Shown: positions 6,819 to 15,473, counted from the stretch's first letter. The stretch is 28,830 nucleotides of DNA from Lachnospiraceae bacterium UBA7054 (GCA_002492725.1 DLAF01000020.1:1-28830); one strand, 5' to 3'. Numbers and translations are program-made. The notes: generated from the sequence alone by a model not told the origin.

Positions 6819-8354
6819 CTATGCCCTTCTCTTCCTGCGGCGTTCCTCCGGCTGCGACACGATATATTTAAGCGGTATCTTCACCGTGAAATCCGTGCCC
6901 TCTCCTTCCAGGCTCGACACCTTGATGGAGCCGCGATGCATAAGGACAGCACTCCTTGTAATGGCAAGACCGAGTCCCGTACCGCCGATTTCCCTGGAAC
7001 GGGATTTGTCCACACGGTAAAAACGCTCGTAAATATGTTCCAGTTCATCCTCCGGAATGCCCACGCCGGAATCTTCCACCTGTACCGTAAAATACTGATG
7101 ATCGGCGTCCAGCGTCACTTTCACGAAACCGTGTTCCTTATTGTACTTGATTGCATTCTCCACCAGGTTAGACAAGGCCAGCGTCAGCTTTACCTCATCC
7201 ACGGAAGCCGTCACCGGCCGCAGGCTTTCATAGACAAGCTGTACATCCCTGCGCATGGCAATGGGCCGAAGTCTCTTCATAATAAGCTCTACAAGCGCGT
7301 TGATATCCACCTGAGAGATATTCAGATCGGCCGCTTTCCTGTCCATCTTCACCAGGGACAGCAGATCGTTGATAATCTTATCCTCCCGTTCGATCTCCGC
7401 TGCAATGTCCGTCATAAATTCCTGATAGACCTCCAATGGCACATCTTTTTGGGTAATCAGCGAATCCGCCAGCACCTTCATGGAAGTGATCGGCGTTCTC
7501 AGTTCATGCGAGACATTTGACACAAACTCCTGTCTGGAATCGTCGAGCATCTTCATCCGCCCCAACACTCTGTTAAAGGCATCTCCGATATGCTCCGTCT
7601 CCAGACAGTCCGTCACCGAGATGGGATCGTTTGTATAACCTTCCTGTACCTGATCCAACGCCTCTATCATTTTCTTAAAGGGCTGGAAAAGGTATTTGGA
7701 GACCAAAAGCGTCACCACAAAGATCAACACGCCCACAATTGACTCCACCACCATCGCCTGCCTGTCCAGACTGTCCATGGTAGCAATGATACTGTCGTTT
7801 GATGCGCTCACCAGCATAACGCCCCGCACCAGTTCAATCGTATCCCCTGCCCCCACCGGCAGATCCGCCTCCACAGTCTCCGTAATGGGTATGGTCATCT
7901 CGATATAGCCGTTTTCCCTGTCATAGCCTTCCGTGCTCTCTCCTCTCAGGCAGCGGATGACCTCCTCCGATATGATAGTCTTGCCCTCGCTGATTCCATA
8001 GGTATCCTTCACGATCCGAAGTTCCGTATTGATAATGAGCACGCGGCCGTCATAGAGATTTGAGAACTGTTCCAGTTCCGCGTTGATTACTTCCGAGGAG
8101 GTGTCCTCCAAATAGCGGCGGGAAATCAGATGATTGGCAAGGATCCTGACCTGCGTAGCGATATTGGAAGACCTTACGCTGACCGCACGGCGCTCATAGT
8201 TTTGCAGGATCGCATAGCGCATGACAAAACAGGGAATCAGCCCGACAATGAGTAAGATCAGAAAGATACGTACTTTCAGGCTTCGAAGGAATGTAATTTG
8301 ATGTAAATGAAATTTAGGCAAAGTAATATCCAACCCCCCACTTTGTACGCACAT
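6819..8354 (-). CDS. WalK/PhoR-type sensor histidine kinase
   Basis: Up to 511 residues. Order: membrane helix (about 29-50), extracytoplasmic sensor region (about 50-195), second membrane helix (about 197-222), HAMP, HisKA dimerisation domain with EFVSNVSHELRTPITS (phospho-acceptor His near 285), and HATPase_c with N box NLVENAIKYNKE, G1 DSGVGIPEDE and G2 GGTGLGLAI. It autophosphorylates and passes phosphate to the regulator encoded just upstream. The C-terminus is basic (RRRKRRA). The start is uncertain: ATG at 8354 lies inside the regulator gene (41-bp overlap), and in-frame TTG codons downstream after a G-rich stretch are alternatives. It is part of the comEA-regulator-kinase-GerMN-comEC unit. 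The sensor domain resembles WalK-like kinases generally, but the signal is unknown. Confidence 0.9.
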   Translation of the reverse strand: MCVQSGGLDITLPKFHLHQITFLRSLKVRIFLILLIVGLIPCFVMRYAILQNYERRAVSVRSSNIATQVRILANHLISRRYLEDTSSEVINAELEQFSNLYDGRVLIINTELRIVKDTYGISEGKTIISEEVIRCLRGESTEGYDRENGYIEMTIPITETVEADLPVGAGDTIELVRGVMLVSASNDSIIATMDSLDRQAMVVESIVGVLIFVVTLLVSKYLFQPFKKMIEALDQVQEGYTNDPISVTDCLETEHIGDAFNRVLGRMKMLDDSRQEFVSNVSHELRTPITSMKVLADSLITQKDVPLEVYQEFMTDIAAEIEREDKIINDLLSLVKMDRKAADLNISQVDINALVELIMKRLRPIAMRRDVQLVYESLRPVTASVDEVKLTLALSNLVENAIKYNKEHGFVKVTLDADHQYFTVQVEDSGVGIPEDELEHIYERFYRVDKSRSREIGGTGLGLAITRSAVLMHRGSIKVSSLEGEGTDFTVKIPLKYIVSQPEERRRKRRA

Positions 8355-9003
8355 ACATGGGTTCGCCGGGAATTTCTTCTATCTTTTCGCGCAGCCTTCT
8401 GATATGTACATCGACAGTCCTCACGTCGCCCGGATAGTCGCTTCCCCAGACAAGCTTTAAAAGCTCCTCCCTGCCATAAACTTTCCCGTGATTTTTCATC
8501 AGAAGCTCCAGCACCTCAAACTCTTTCGCCGTCAGGTTGATCTCCCGATCCTTGATATAGACCCGCCTGCCCTCGCAGTCAAGGCGCATATCTCCGCGTT
8601 CCACCGTCTTTACCGCCTCTTCCCGCTGCGGCGTTTTGCGGTTCGTTCTGCGAATGATGGCCTTGATCCTGGCCTTCACTTCCAGAATATTAAAGGGTTT
8701 CGTAATATAATCGTCCGCACCGTAATCAAGTCCCAGGATCTTGTCCATGTCGTCGCCCTTGGCCGTGAGCATAATGATGGGCACACCGGAAAAACCGCGG
8801 ATCTGCTGGCACACCTCAAAACCTGTCATCTTGGGAAGCATAACGTCCAGCAAGATGATGTCATAGTTATTTTCTCCCGCCAGGCGCAAAGCTTCCTCGC
8901 CGTCATAGGCACAGTCTACCTCCATGCCGTCCTGCTCTAAACTAAATCGGATTCCCTTCACGATCGATTTTTCGTCATCCACTACCAAAACTCTCTGTGC
9001 CAT
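8314..9003 (-). CDS. OmpR/PhoB-family response regulator
   Basis: 229 residues. The receiver domain (about 1-120) has VLVVDDEKSI acidic residues, phospho-acceptor Asp in DIILLDVMLPKMTG, the switch Thr in IIMLTAKGDD, and Lys in DDYITKPFN. The C-terminal winged-helix domain (about 130-229) ends in VDVHIRRLREKIE and VRTKWGVGYYFA. It is the partner of the adjacent kinase, whose gene overlaps it. The start is ATG at 9003 with AAGGGC about 8 nt upstream. The gene follows comEA by 75 bp with no clear terminator between. WalR, PhoP or MtrA-like roles are possible; targets cannot be read from this window. Confidence 0.93.
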   Translation of the reverse strand: MAQRVLVVDDEKSIVKGIRFSLEQDGMEVDCAYDGEEALRLAGENNYDIILLDVMLPKMTGFEVCQQIRGFSGVPIIMLTAKGDDMDKILGLDYGADDYITKPFNILEVKARIKAIIRRTNRKTPQREEAVKTVERGDMRLDCEGRRVYIKDREINLTAKEFEVLELLMKNHGKVYGREELLKLVWGSDYPGDVRTVDVHIRRLREKIEEIPGEPMYVRTKWGVGYYFA

Positions 9004-9078
9004 CTTTTCTGCCCTTACCTGCTTTGTTCCTAATCTGTGTCAATCTCTATGCCAATGCTGTCCCTATCCGCTCTGCCT

Positions 9079-9741
9079 TTAATTAACGCAAATGCTCTCC
9101 TTTATTCTATCGTACATGCCCTCTTTGATACCGCTCACCTTCATGATGTCCTCCGGCTTCGCAAAACTGCCGTGGGACTCCCTATAGGAGATGATCGCCG
9201 CCGCACGGGTCTCCCCCACGCCCGGAATACCGCATAATTCCTGTTTCGTGGCGGTATTGATATTGATCCGGCCTCCCGTCTTCTTCGCATTCTCCTCCCC
9301 GAACGCCTCCTCATCCTCTGCCGCAGCCGCTTCCTCCACGGTAGGGATCATGAGTTTTGCGCCGTCCGTAAGGATCTGCGCTTGGTTTACATAATTTTTC
9401 TCCGCGTCTTCGGCAAAACCGCCCGCCGCCTGCACTGCCTCATAAACACGGCTTCCCGCCGGCAATTCATAGACGCCCGCCGCCTCCACCGCCCCGCAGA
9501 TATGCACATAAATCAGGCCGCTCTCCGCAGCCGCTTCCTGCAAAGACAGCGCCTCCTCCCCGGCTTCCGCATTTTCTGCCGCGGTTTCCACGTTTTCTGC
9601 TGCGGCCGTCTCATCTGCGCCTTCCTCCGTCAAAAAGAGAAGCTCTTCCTTCTTCGTACAACCGCATAAAAAGCACGCCGTCAAAAGCGCACCCGCAAGG
9701 CAAAGCAATTTCGTATGGTTTATTCTGTTTTTCTTCTGCAT
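9079..9741 (-). CDS. comEA: ComEA-like DNA-binding lipoprotein
   Basis: 220 residues. The N-terminal signal ends in a lipobox-like FLCGCTKK, so it is probably lipid-anchored rather than held by an ordinary membrane helix. A Glu/Ala-rich linker (about 30-68) leads to an SLBB domain (about 75-132: YVHICGAVEAAGVYELPAGS, YVNQAQILTDG). A second acidic linker follows, then a tandem helix-hairpin-helix domain (about 155-220: ININTATKQELCGIPGVGE, AAAIISYRE). ComEA binds double-stranded DNA at the cell surface and hands it to ComEC. The gene starts the unit that ends with comEC, which supports the assignment. It carries an exact TTATGTAAAC in its SLBB region. The two acidic linkers are longer than in Bacillus ComEA. 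Confidence 0.88.
   Translation of the reverse strand: MQKKNRINHTKLLCLAGALLTACFLCGCTKKEELLFLTEEGADETAAAENVETAAENAEAGEEALSLQEAAAESGLIYVHICGAVEAAGVYELPAGSRVYEAVQAAGGFAEDAEKNYVNQAQILTDGAKLMIPTVEEAAAAEDEEAFGEENAKKTGGRININTATKQELCGIPGVGETRAAAIISYRESHGSFAKPEDIMKVSGIKEGMYDRIKESICVN
9385..9394 (-). repeat. XerD-arm-like motif TTATGTAAAC (copy 4)
   Basis: Exact 10-mer on the minus strand inside comEA, read as Asn-Tyr-Val-Asn-Gln. Confidence 0.55.
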
Positions 9742-9820
9742 AGTCTCCCTTTCCGGCTCCTGCCGCCATCCGGGAGGTTCCCGCTATGCGCTGTATTTTT
9801 ATTGTAAGATAAATTTCTTC

Positions 9821-10252
9821 CTATGTCCACTTAAAAATAACGATTCCCACGATCATCACACCCGCGCCCAAAAGCTTTTTCATCTCAAGCGGCTGCTTCT
9901 CCACCCCAAAAAGCCCGAAAATCTCAATCACATAGGCGATGATGAGTTGTGAGACCACAATAAACATAACTGACCGCGCAGGCCCGAGCTGCTCCATACT
10001 CTTGATGACGGTGTAGGTGATAAAGGTGCCAATCGCACCGCCAAGCAGCATATATTTCGGCTCTACCTTTAAAAGTAAGGCAAAGGAAGCGCGGTCAGAA
10101 AAAAGCCAGACGGCCAGGCAAACCAACAGCGCCGTAAGCTGCACAAAAGCATTTGCCACCCAAATCCCCGACTGCTTGGTGACCTGCGTGTTAAAAACGC
10201 CCTGTACGCTCATAAGCGCCCCCGAAAGGATCGCAATGAAAAACCCCAGCAT
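9821..10252 (-). CDS. YdcZ/DUF606-type DMT-superfamily membrane protein
   Basis: 143 residues with five hydrophobic segments, typical of the short YdcZ (DUF606) branch of the drug/metabolite transporter superfamily. It starts MLGFFIAILSGALMSVQGVFN, which with the N-terminal Q and N residues is typical of the family. A central LLGGAIGTFITYTVI and a C-terminal LLGAGVMIVGIVIF follow. The substrate is unknown; relatives are called inner-membrane transporters. The start is ATG at 10252 with AGGAGG 7 nt upstream. It stands alone: a weak hairpin terminator separates it from the upstream solute-binding gene. Confidence 0.85.
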   Translation of the reverse strand: MLGFFIAILSGALMSVQGVFNTQVTKQSGIWVANAFVQLTALLVCLAVWLFSDRASFALLLKVEPKYMLLGGAIGTFITYTVIKSMEQLGPARSVMFIVVSQLIIAYVIEIFGLFGVEKQPLEMKKLLGAGVMIVGIVIFKWT

Positions 10253-10305
10253 TCATTTTCCTCCTGATTCTTCCTAATTTCTGACTCTGCCGTATCAGTG
10301 CAGAA

Positions 10306-10335
10306 AAGACAAGACAGTGTGAACCGCCTTGTCTT
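10306..10335 (-). terminator. Probable terminator after the solute-binding gene
   Basis: Perfect 8-bp arms AAGACAAG/CTTGTCTT with a 14-nt loop, followed on the minus strand by the short run TTTT. It lies about 53 bp past the solute-binding protein stop. The T-tract is short, so termination may be partial. Confidence 0.5.
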
Positions 10336-10388
10336 ATCTTGAACCATTCATTGTAATTTTATTCCTGCACCGTGCTATTCGCTTTCTC

Positions 10389-11906
10389 TTACTCCTGCGC
10401 CTCTTCTCCTTCCGTTTCTTCCTCCTGCGTCTCCTTCACGGGAACAGGCACGTCAATGTACTCCTCCGTATAAGCCTCGCCGGTCACCTGACCCATGATC
10501 TGTTCAGACAATGCTTTCAGCACATTGTTGGCATCCGCTCCCTCCCAGATCTTCGCAAAGGCAATTTCCATCTCCACCCAAAAATTGCTGGTCTCTATCA
10601 TCTTCGGCATGGGCACTGAATTTTCATACTCCAAAAGGAACGCCGCCGCATTGGGGTCCTCATAAGTCTTGTCCCTGTGTACGGGCAGTTTCCCCGTCCT
10701 TGAATAAAGCTCATCCGTCGCATGCTGCGTCAGATACACCGCAAATTCGTTTGCCATCTCCTTTTTGGCAGAGTAACCGTTGATTGCCAGACACTGCGTT
10801 ACCGACAGAGAAGCCGATCGTAACTCACCGCTCACATCCGGTACCCGCGACACCCCGTATTCGTATGCAAAGTCTCCATCCTCTTTCGCCTTCTGCAGCC
10901 TGGAGAGCGCATCCGAAGTCGCTACCGTGTAGACGATCTTCCCATCCAAAAAGTCCTGCAAAACTCCGTCGTAACTGATTTCTTTGGTATCGATGGAAAA
11001 AAACTGGTTCAGATTCTGATAAACTCTCAGAGCGCGGATCGCATCCTCATTATAGATGTGAATAGAATCCGCATTGTCACCGTCTGTACCGCCCACATCA
11101 ATACAGCTTCCGACCACAAAATAATTATAAAAAATATCCGACACATCCCACTTAAAGACGGCCTCCACCTGTTCCGGCGCATCATAGACATCTGCCAGCG
11201 CCTGAATCTCGTCTATGGTTTCCGGAAGCGCTTCTTCCATCTTTGCAGAAAGTTCTTCCTGCGTGATTTCCGCTTCCTCAGCCGCCTCTTTAATCTCTTC
11301 CTCCACATCGCCGCTCTCTGCCTGCTCCTGCGCATCCTCCGCCAGCGCCTGATCCCGCTCCGACATGATCTGCGCCCTGGCCCAGTCCTCCAGATAGGTT
11401 CTGTTGTAGAGAAGACAACTTGTCTCAAAATAGTAAGGATAGCCGATCTGCTTATCATGATAGGTCACCGCACGGACCGCTGTCTGCGGCAACTCCTCCT
11501 CCATAGAAAGCGCGCCCTCCGGAAGCTGCACCTCACAGGCGAGTCCCGCCAGATACGCCTTCTCCAGGGAATCATTGCTGACAAGATAAAGATCGGGACC
11601 CTCCTTTGTCTGGATGGAGGCCTGGTTAATGGTCTCCAGATATTCAAGTCCCTGCGTGTAAACGGGAACCACCCGCACGCTGTCCTGATACTCGCTGTAG
11701 GAAACCGCCATACTGTTTAAGTAATCCGTGAGCGTCTCATCTGCATACCACAGATACAACGTCTCCCTGTGCCCAAAAAGGGATTCCTCAACAGGCTCCG
11801 CTTCCTCCTTTTGATGCACCGTCATGCCAAGCCTCCCCGCCGCATAGAGACCGCCCGCACACAGGGCGATCGCGAGAATCATGACCAGTCTTTTCCGAAA
11901 TGTCAC
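10389..11906 (-). CDS. Extracellular solute-binding protein, family 1 type, coupled to argD
   Basis: 505 residues. An N-terminal hydrophobic segment (about 8-24) exports or anchors it; no clear lipobox is present. The body reads as a type-1 (MalE-like) ABC binding protein: TLYLWYADETLTDYLNSMAV, then GPDLYLVSNDSLEKAYLAG, IGYPYYFETSCLLYNRTYLEDW, and LSVTQCLAINGYSAKKEMANEF. An acidic, helix-forming insert of about 55 residues (about 185-240, rich in Glu, Ala and Gln) is unusual, as is the acidic C-terminal tail. GTG at 11906 overlaps the argD stop (GTGA) and has GGAGAAC just upstream, so translation is coupled to argD. No permease or ATPase is nearby. It may use a remote transporter or act as a sensor; the ligand is unknown. 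Confidence 0.82.
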   Translation of the reverse strand: MTFRKRLVMILAIALCAGGLYAAGRLGMTVHQKEEAEPVEESLFGHRETLYLWYADETLTDYLNSMAVSYSEYQDSVRVVPVYTQGLEYLETINQASIQTKEGPDLYLVSNDSLEKAYLAGLACEVQLPEGALSMEEELPQTAVRAVTYHDKQIGYPYYFETSCLLYNRTYLEDWARAQIMSERDQALAEDAQEQAESGDVEEEIKEAAEEAEITQEELSAKMEEALPETIDEIQALADVYDAPEQVEAVFKWDVSDIFYNYFVVGSCIDVGGTDGDNADSIHIYNEDAIRALRVYQNLNQFFSIDTKEISYDGVLQDFLDGKIVYTVATSDALSRLQKAKEDGDFAYEYGVSRVPDVSGELRSASLSVTQCLAINGYSAKKEMANEFAVYLTQHATDELYSRTGKLPVHRDKTYEDPNAAAFLLEYENSVPMPKMIETSNFWVEMEIAFAKIWEGADANNVLKALSEQIMGQVTGEAYTEEYIDVPVPVKETQEEETEGEEAQE

Positions 11907-13117
11907 TTCTGTTCTCCTTCTGTTTCCATGATACTCTCCCTTAGGATTGTAATCATATCGTCCACATGTTCCTTCGTGATGACAAGGGGAGGAACAAAAC
12001 GAATGATACTCGTTCCGGCATTGATCAGCACAAGGCCTCTTCCCAGCGCCGCCTTTATGATATCTCCCACGGGTCTGTCAAACACAAGCCCCTGCAAAAG
12101 ACCGACGCCGCGCCTGGTCTCCACGCAGGAAAACGCTGCGACAAGCTCATCAAGGCGCTTTTCCAAATAAGCGCCCACTTTATTTACGTTAGCAAGCACA
12201 TCCTGTTCTTCAAACAGCTCGATGACCTTGCATATCGCTGCACAGGCCAGCGGATTTCCGCCGTAGGTAGTGCCATGGTCTCCCGCCGCAAGGGAGTTTT
12301 TCCCCACCTTCTCCGTCATCAGGAACGCACCCACCGGCACACCGCAGCCAAGCGCCTTGGCCGTCGTCATCACATCAGGCTTCACGCCGAAACGCTGCCA
12401 CGCAAACATCGTTCCCGTCCGCCCCATGCCGCACTGGATCTCGTCCAGCATCATCAGGATGTCCCGCTCATCGCAGAGCGCACGCACCTTTTTCATAAAT
12501 TCCTCCGTTGCCGGATGGATACCGCCCTCGCCCTGCACGGTCTCAAAGAGGATCGCACAGGTTTTGTCCGTCACCTGCGCCATCACACTGTCAAAATCAT
12601 TCAAATTGGCAAAGCGGATGTTACCGATCATCGGCTCGAATGCGTCCCTGTAATGAGGATTTCCCGTCACTGAAAGCGCCCCCATGGTGCGCCCGTGGAA
12701 GGAATGGTTCATGGCAATGATCTCATGGTCCGTTCTCCCGTCTTTTAGGAAACCGTATTTGCGCGCTGTCTTGATGGCGCCCTCGATGGCTTCCGCGCCG
12801 CTGTTCGTAAAGAAGACGCGATCCATGCCGGAGATCTTTTTCAGCTTTTTTGCCGCTTCAATGGCCGGTGCATTGTAATAGTAGTTTGAGGTATGGATGA
12901 TCTTGTCGATCTGTGCCTTTAAGGCATCGTTGTACGCCTTATGATGGTAGCCCAGCGCAAACACGGCGATACCGGACACAAAATCCAGATATTTTTTCCC
13001 GTCCATATCGTAAAGGTATACGCCATCCCCTCTGTCAAACACCACCTGATAACGGTTGTAGGTATGAAGCAGAGCCTGCTCCGCCTCGTCTATATAGTTT
13101 TGCATTTCTGCGCTCAT
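11903..13117 (-). CDS. argD: Acetylornithine aminotransferase
   Basis: 404 residues, full-length class III PLP-dependent aminotransferase. It converts N-acetylglutamate semialdehyde to N-acetylornithine in arginine synthesis. Seen: VFFTNSGAEAIEGAIKTARK (PLP phosphate contact, about 101-120), HSFHGRTMGALS, FETVQGEGGI, LMMLDEIQCGMGRTG with the cofactor-ring Asp near 225, and the Schiff-base Lys in MTTAKALGCG (about residue 254). ATG at 13117 has AAGAAGG about 9 nt upstream. It lies 46 bp after argB and overlaps the downstream binding-protein gene by 4 nt. Position beside argB and argJ favours acetylornithine over other omega-amino substrates. Confidence 0.95.
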   Translation of the reverse strand: MSAEMQNYIDEAEQALLHTYNRYQVVFDRGDGVYLYDMDGKKYLDFVSGIAVFALGYHHKAYNDALKAQIDKIIHTSNYYYNAPAIEAAKKLKKISGMDRVFFTNSGAEAIEGAIKTARKYGFLKDGRTDHEIIAMNHSFHGRTMGALSVTGNPHYRDAFEPMIGNIRFANLNDFDSVMAQVTDKTCAILFETVQGEGGIHPATEEFMKKVRALCDERDILMMLDEIQCGMGRTGTMFAWQRFGVKPDVMTTAKALGCGVPVGAFLMTEKVGKNSLAAGDHGTTYGGNPLACAAICKVIELFEEQDVLANVNKVGAYLEKRLDELVAAFSCVETRRGVGLLQGLVFDRPVGDIIKAALGRGLVLINAGTSIIRFVPPLVITKEHVDDMITILRESIMETEGEQK

Positions 13118-13163
13118 TATTTCAGCCTTCTTTCTGTTCTCAGTCTATTAAGATGATAGCCGT

Positions 13164-14063
13164 TCAGTCAAACATGGTTTCTTTATCCCTGTCCGCAATG
13201 ATCGCCGTGCCGATACCGTGATCGGTAAAGATCTCCAGCAGCAGACAGTGCGCAATCCGCCCGTCCAAAATATGCACTCTGTTGACACCTTCCCTGATGG
13301 CATCCGTACAGTTTCCAAGCTTCGGAAGCATACCGCCGCCGATGCAGCCGCTCGCGATCAGTTCCTCCGCCTGCGTGGCCGTCAGTCTGGAAATAAAGCT
13401 GGCTTTATCGTTGATATCCTTGTAAAGTCCCTCGATATCCGTAAGGAACACCAGCTTGTCCGCACCCACCGCCTTCGCGATCGCGCAGGCCGCGTCATCC
13501 GCGTTGATATTGTAGGTCAAAAACTGATCGTCCAGTCCGATGGGCGCCACAATGGGCAGAAAATCCTTCTCTAAAAGATCGTAGAGCACCTTGGGATCCA
13601 CGCCGCAGATTTCGCCCACATAACCGATGTCCTGACCGTCCGCGTAACGCTTTTTGCACTGTAAAAGCCCCGCGTCCTTACCGCTGATACCAACCGCCTT
13701 CACACCCAGCTCTTCCACCATGCGCACCAGATTTTTATTTACCTTGTTTAAGACCATCTCTGCAATCTCCATGGTCTCGTCGTCGGTCACCCGCAGGCCG
13801 TTCACAAACTGTGCCTCCTTGCCAACCTTGCCGACCCAGCGGCTGATCTCCTTGCCGCCGCCGTGGACGATGATGGGCTTAAAGCCGACAAGCTTTAAAA
13901 GCGTCACGTCCTTGATGACGTTTCGCTGCAGCTCCTCGTTACTCATCGCGCTGCCGCCGTATTTGACCACAATGATCTTTCTGTTGAATTTCTGAATGTA
14001 GGGAAGGGCCTCGATCAGGACCTCCGCCTTCGCCAGAATTTTGTCCATTTCCTGCTGTTCCAT
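13164..14063 (-). CDS. argB: Acetylglutamate kinase
   Basis: 299 residues, an amino-acid kinase family member that phosphorylates N-acetylglutamate, the second step of arginine synthesis. The catalytic Lys is in KIIVVKYGGSAM (about 29-40); substrate and nucleotide loops are IIVHGGGKEISRW and GISGKDAGLL; the C-terminal half has YNINADDAACAIAKAV and SGCIGGGMLPKL. The N-terminal helix (about 1-27, AEVLIEALPYIQKFN) is the type seen in hexameric, arginine-inhibited enzymes, so feedback inhibition is plausible. Start ATG at 14063 with AGAGG upstream. Between argJ (98 bp) and argD (46 bp). Confidence 0.96.
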   Translation of the reverse strand: MEQQEMDKILAKAEVLIEALPYIQKFNRKIIVVKYGGSAMSNEELQRNVIKDVTLLKLVGFKPIIVHGGGKEISRWVGKVGKEAQFVNGLRVTDDETMEIAEMVLNKVNKNLVRMVEELGVKAVGISGKDAGLLQCKKRYADGQDIGYVGEICGVDPKVLYDLLEKDFLPIVAPIGLDDQFLTYNINADDAACAIAKAVGADKLVFLTDIEGLYKDINDKASFISRLTATQAEELIASGCIGGGMLPKLGNCTDAIREGVNRVHILDGRIAHCLLLEIFTDHGIGTAIIADRDKETMFD

Positions 14064-14161
14064 TGGATTTGCCTCTTTTCATTATTGGTAATAGTCCGCT
14101 CGGAGGGGCCGCATATTCTACGTCGCCGCGCTCTCGCTAAGCTTCACCTGTATTTCAACAA

Positions 14162-15385
14162 TTAGCTGCGGTAATCCGCATTTATTTTGACGTAGTCATA
14201 AGTGAGGTCGCATCCCCAAGCGGCAGCCTGCGCCTCTCCTCTGTGCATATCGACGATCACACTGACTTCGGGAGAAGCCAAAATCTTAGTCGCCTCGTCC
14301 TCATCGTAATCGGTGAGCATGCCGTTTTTGCAAATCTGCATACGATTCCCGCCACCTTCACAGATGATATCCACCTGTTCCGGATCAAAATCAACGCCCG
14401 CATAGCCGAGGGCGCACATGATACGCCCCACATTGGCATCATGGCCGTAGATCATGGCCTTTGTCAGGCTGGAGCAGACCACGGATTTTGCAAGAATCTT
14501 TGCTTCTTCCTTTGTCGCCGCGCCTGTCACTCTCGTCTCAAAGAGAGCCGTTGCCCCCTCGCCGTCCCCCGCCATCTTTTTGGCCAGGGTAGTATCGATA
14601 TAGTGCAGGGCTTCCCGAAATGTCTCGTAATCCCTGCCCTTTTCCGTGATCTTAGGATTGCCTGCAAGGCCGTTTGCCAAAATCACCAGCGTATCGTTGG
14701 TGGAGGTGTCGCCGTCCACGGAGATCATATTGAAGGTATCTTTTACATCTTCGCTCAAAGCTTCCTGCAAAAGCTCCTTGGATATCGCGATATCCGTAGT
14801 GATAAAGCCGAGCATGGTGCACATATTTGGGTGGATCATGCCTGAGCCCTTACAGCAGGCTCCGATGGTCACGCACTTTCCGCCAATCTCAATCTGCACC
14901 GCTGCCTGTTTGGGCTTTGTATCCGTGGTCATCATGGCCTCCACCGCCGCAAGGCCCGCTTCCGGCGTATCACCCTTTGCCGCTGCCAGTTTCTCGATCC
15001 CCGCCTCTATCTTTTCCAGGGGAAGCTGCCAGCCGATCACGCCTGTGGAGGCTACCAGCACGCTATCTTCCGGAACCGCCAGTACCCCGGCAGTCTTTTT
15101 TGCCGTCCGTCTGCAGCATTCATAGCCCTCTTTTCCCGTACAGGCATTCGCAATACCGGCGTTGACCACCACCGCCTGCGCGTAAGGGGAATGCGCCACG
15201 ATTTCTTTATCCCACAAAACGGGAGCTGCCTTTACCACATTACTCGTAAAAACACCCGCCGCCTTACAGGGCACTCTGCTGTAAATAAGAGACATATCCT
15301 TCCTGTTCTGATACTTGATCGCGGCTTCTGCGCCTGCCGCCTCAAATCCCTGCGCCGCCGTGACGCCGCCTTCTATGATTTTCAT
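14162..15385 (-). CDS. argJ: Bifunctional ornithine acetyltransferase / N-acetylglutamate synthase
   Basis: 407 residues, the usual ArgJ length. It recycles the acetyl group from N-acetylornithine to glutamate and often also makes N-acetylglutamate from acetyl-CoA. The precursor cleaves itself before a Thr nucleophile; here KGSGMIHPNMCTML places that Thr at about residue 190 (the usual residue before it is Ala; here it is Cys). The oxyanion-hole segment STGVIGWQLP (about 113-122) and the C-terminal VNADYRS-like end (KINADYRS) are intact. Start ATG at 15385 with AGAAGGG upstream. It is the first gene of argJ-argB-argD; argC is absent from the window and must lie elsewhere. Confidence 0.95.
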   Translation of the reverse strand: MKIIEGGVTAAQGFEAAGAEAAIKYQNRKDMSLIYSRVPCKAAGVFTSNVVKAAPVLWDKEIVAHSPYAQAVVVNAGIANACTGKEGYECCRRTAKKTAGVLAVPEDSVLVASTGVIGWQLPLEKIEAGIEKLAAAKGDTPEAGLAAVEAMMTTDTKPKQAAVQIEIGGKCVTIGACCKGSGMIHPNMCTMLGFITTDIAISKELLQEALSEDVKDTFNMISVDGDTSTNDTLVILANGLAGNPKITEKGRDYETFREALHYIDTTLAKKMAGDGEGATALFETRVTGAATKEEAKILAKSVVCSSLTKAMIYGHDANVGRIMCALGYAGVDFDPEQVDIICEGGGNRMQICKNGMLTDYDEDEATKILASPEVSVIVDMHRGEAQAAAWGCDLTYDYVKINADYRS

Positions 15386-15434
15386 ATCTTTTTCCCTTCT
15401 TTTCCGTTAGAACTTCTTCTCACACATGAGACTT

Positions 15435-15463
15435 AGTATACATTAAAACAGGCGGCAATGCAA
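15435..15463 (-). promoter_or_regulatory. Probable sigma-A promoter of the argJBD operon
   Basis: On the minus strand TTGCAT (15463-15458) and TATACT (15440-15435) are separated by 17 bp, about 50 bp upstream of the argJ start. The -35 lies within the loop and right arm of the hairpin that terminates the preceding gene, so terminator and promoter overlap. No clear ArgR operator or leader RNA was recognised. Confidence 0.55.
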
Positions 15464-15473
15464 CCTTGCCGCC
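15451..15473 (-). terminator. Terminator after the nucleotidyltransferase gene
   Basis: Perfect 8-bp arms GGCGGCAA/TTGCCGCC with a 7-nt loop. On the minus strand it is followed by TGTTTTAAT. It lies 47 bp past the nucleotidyltransferase stop and just before the argJ promoter elements. Confidence 0.6.
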
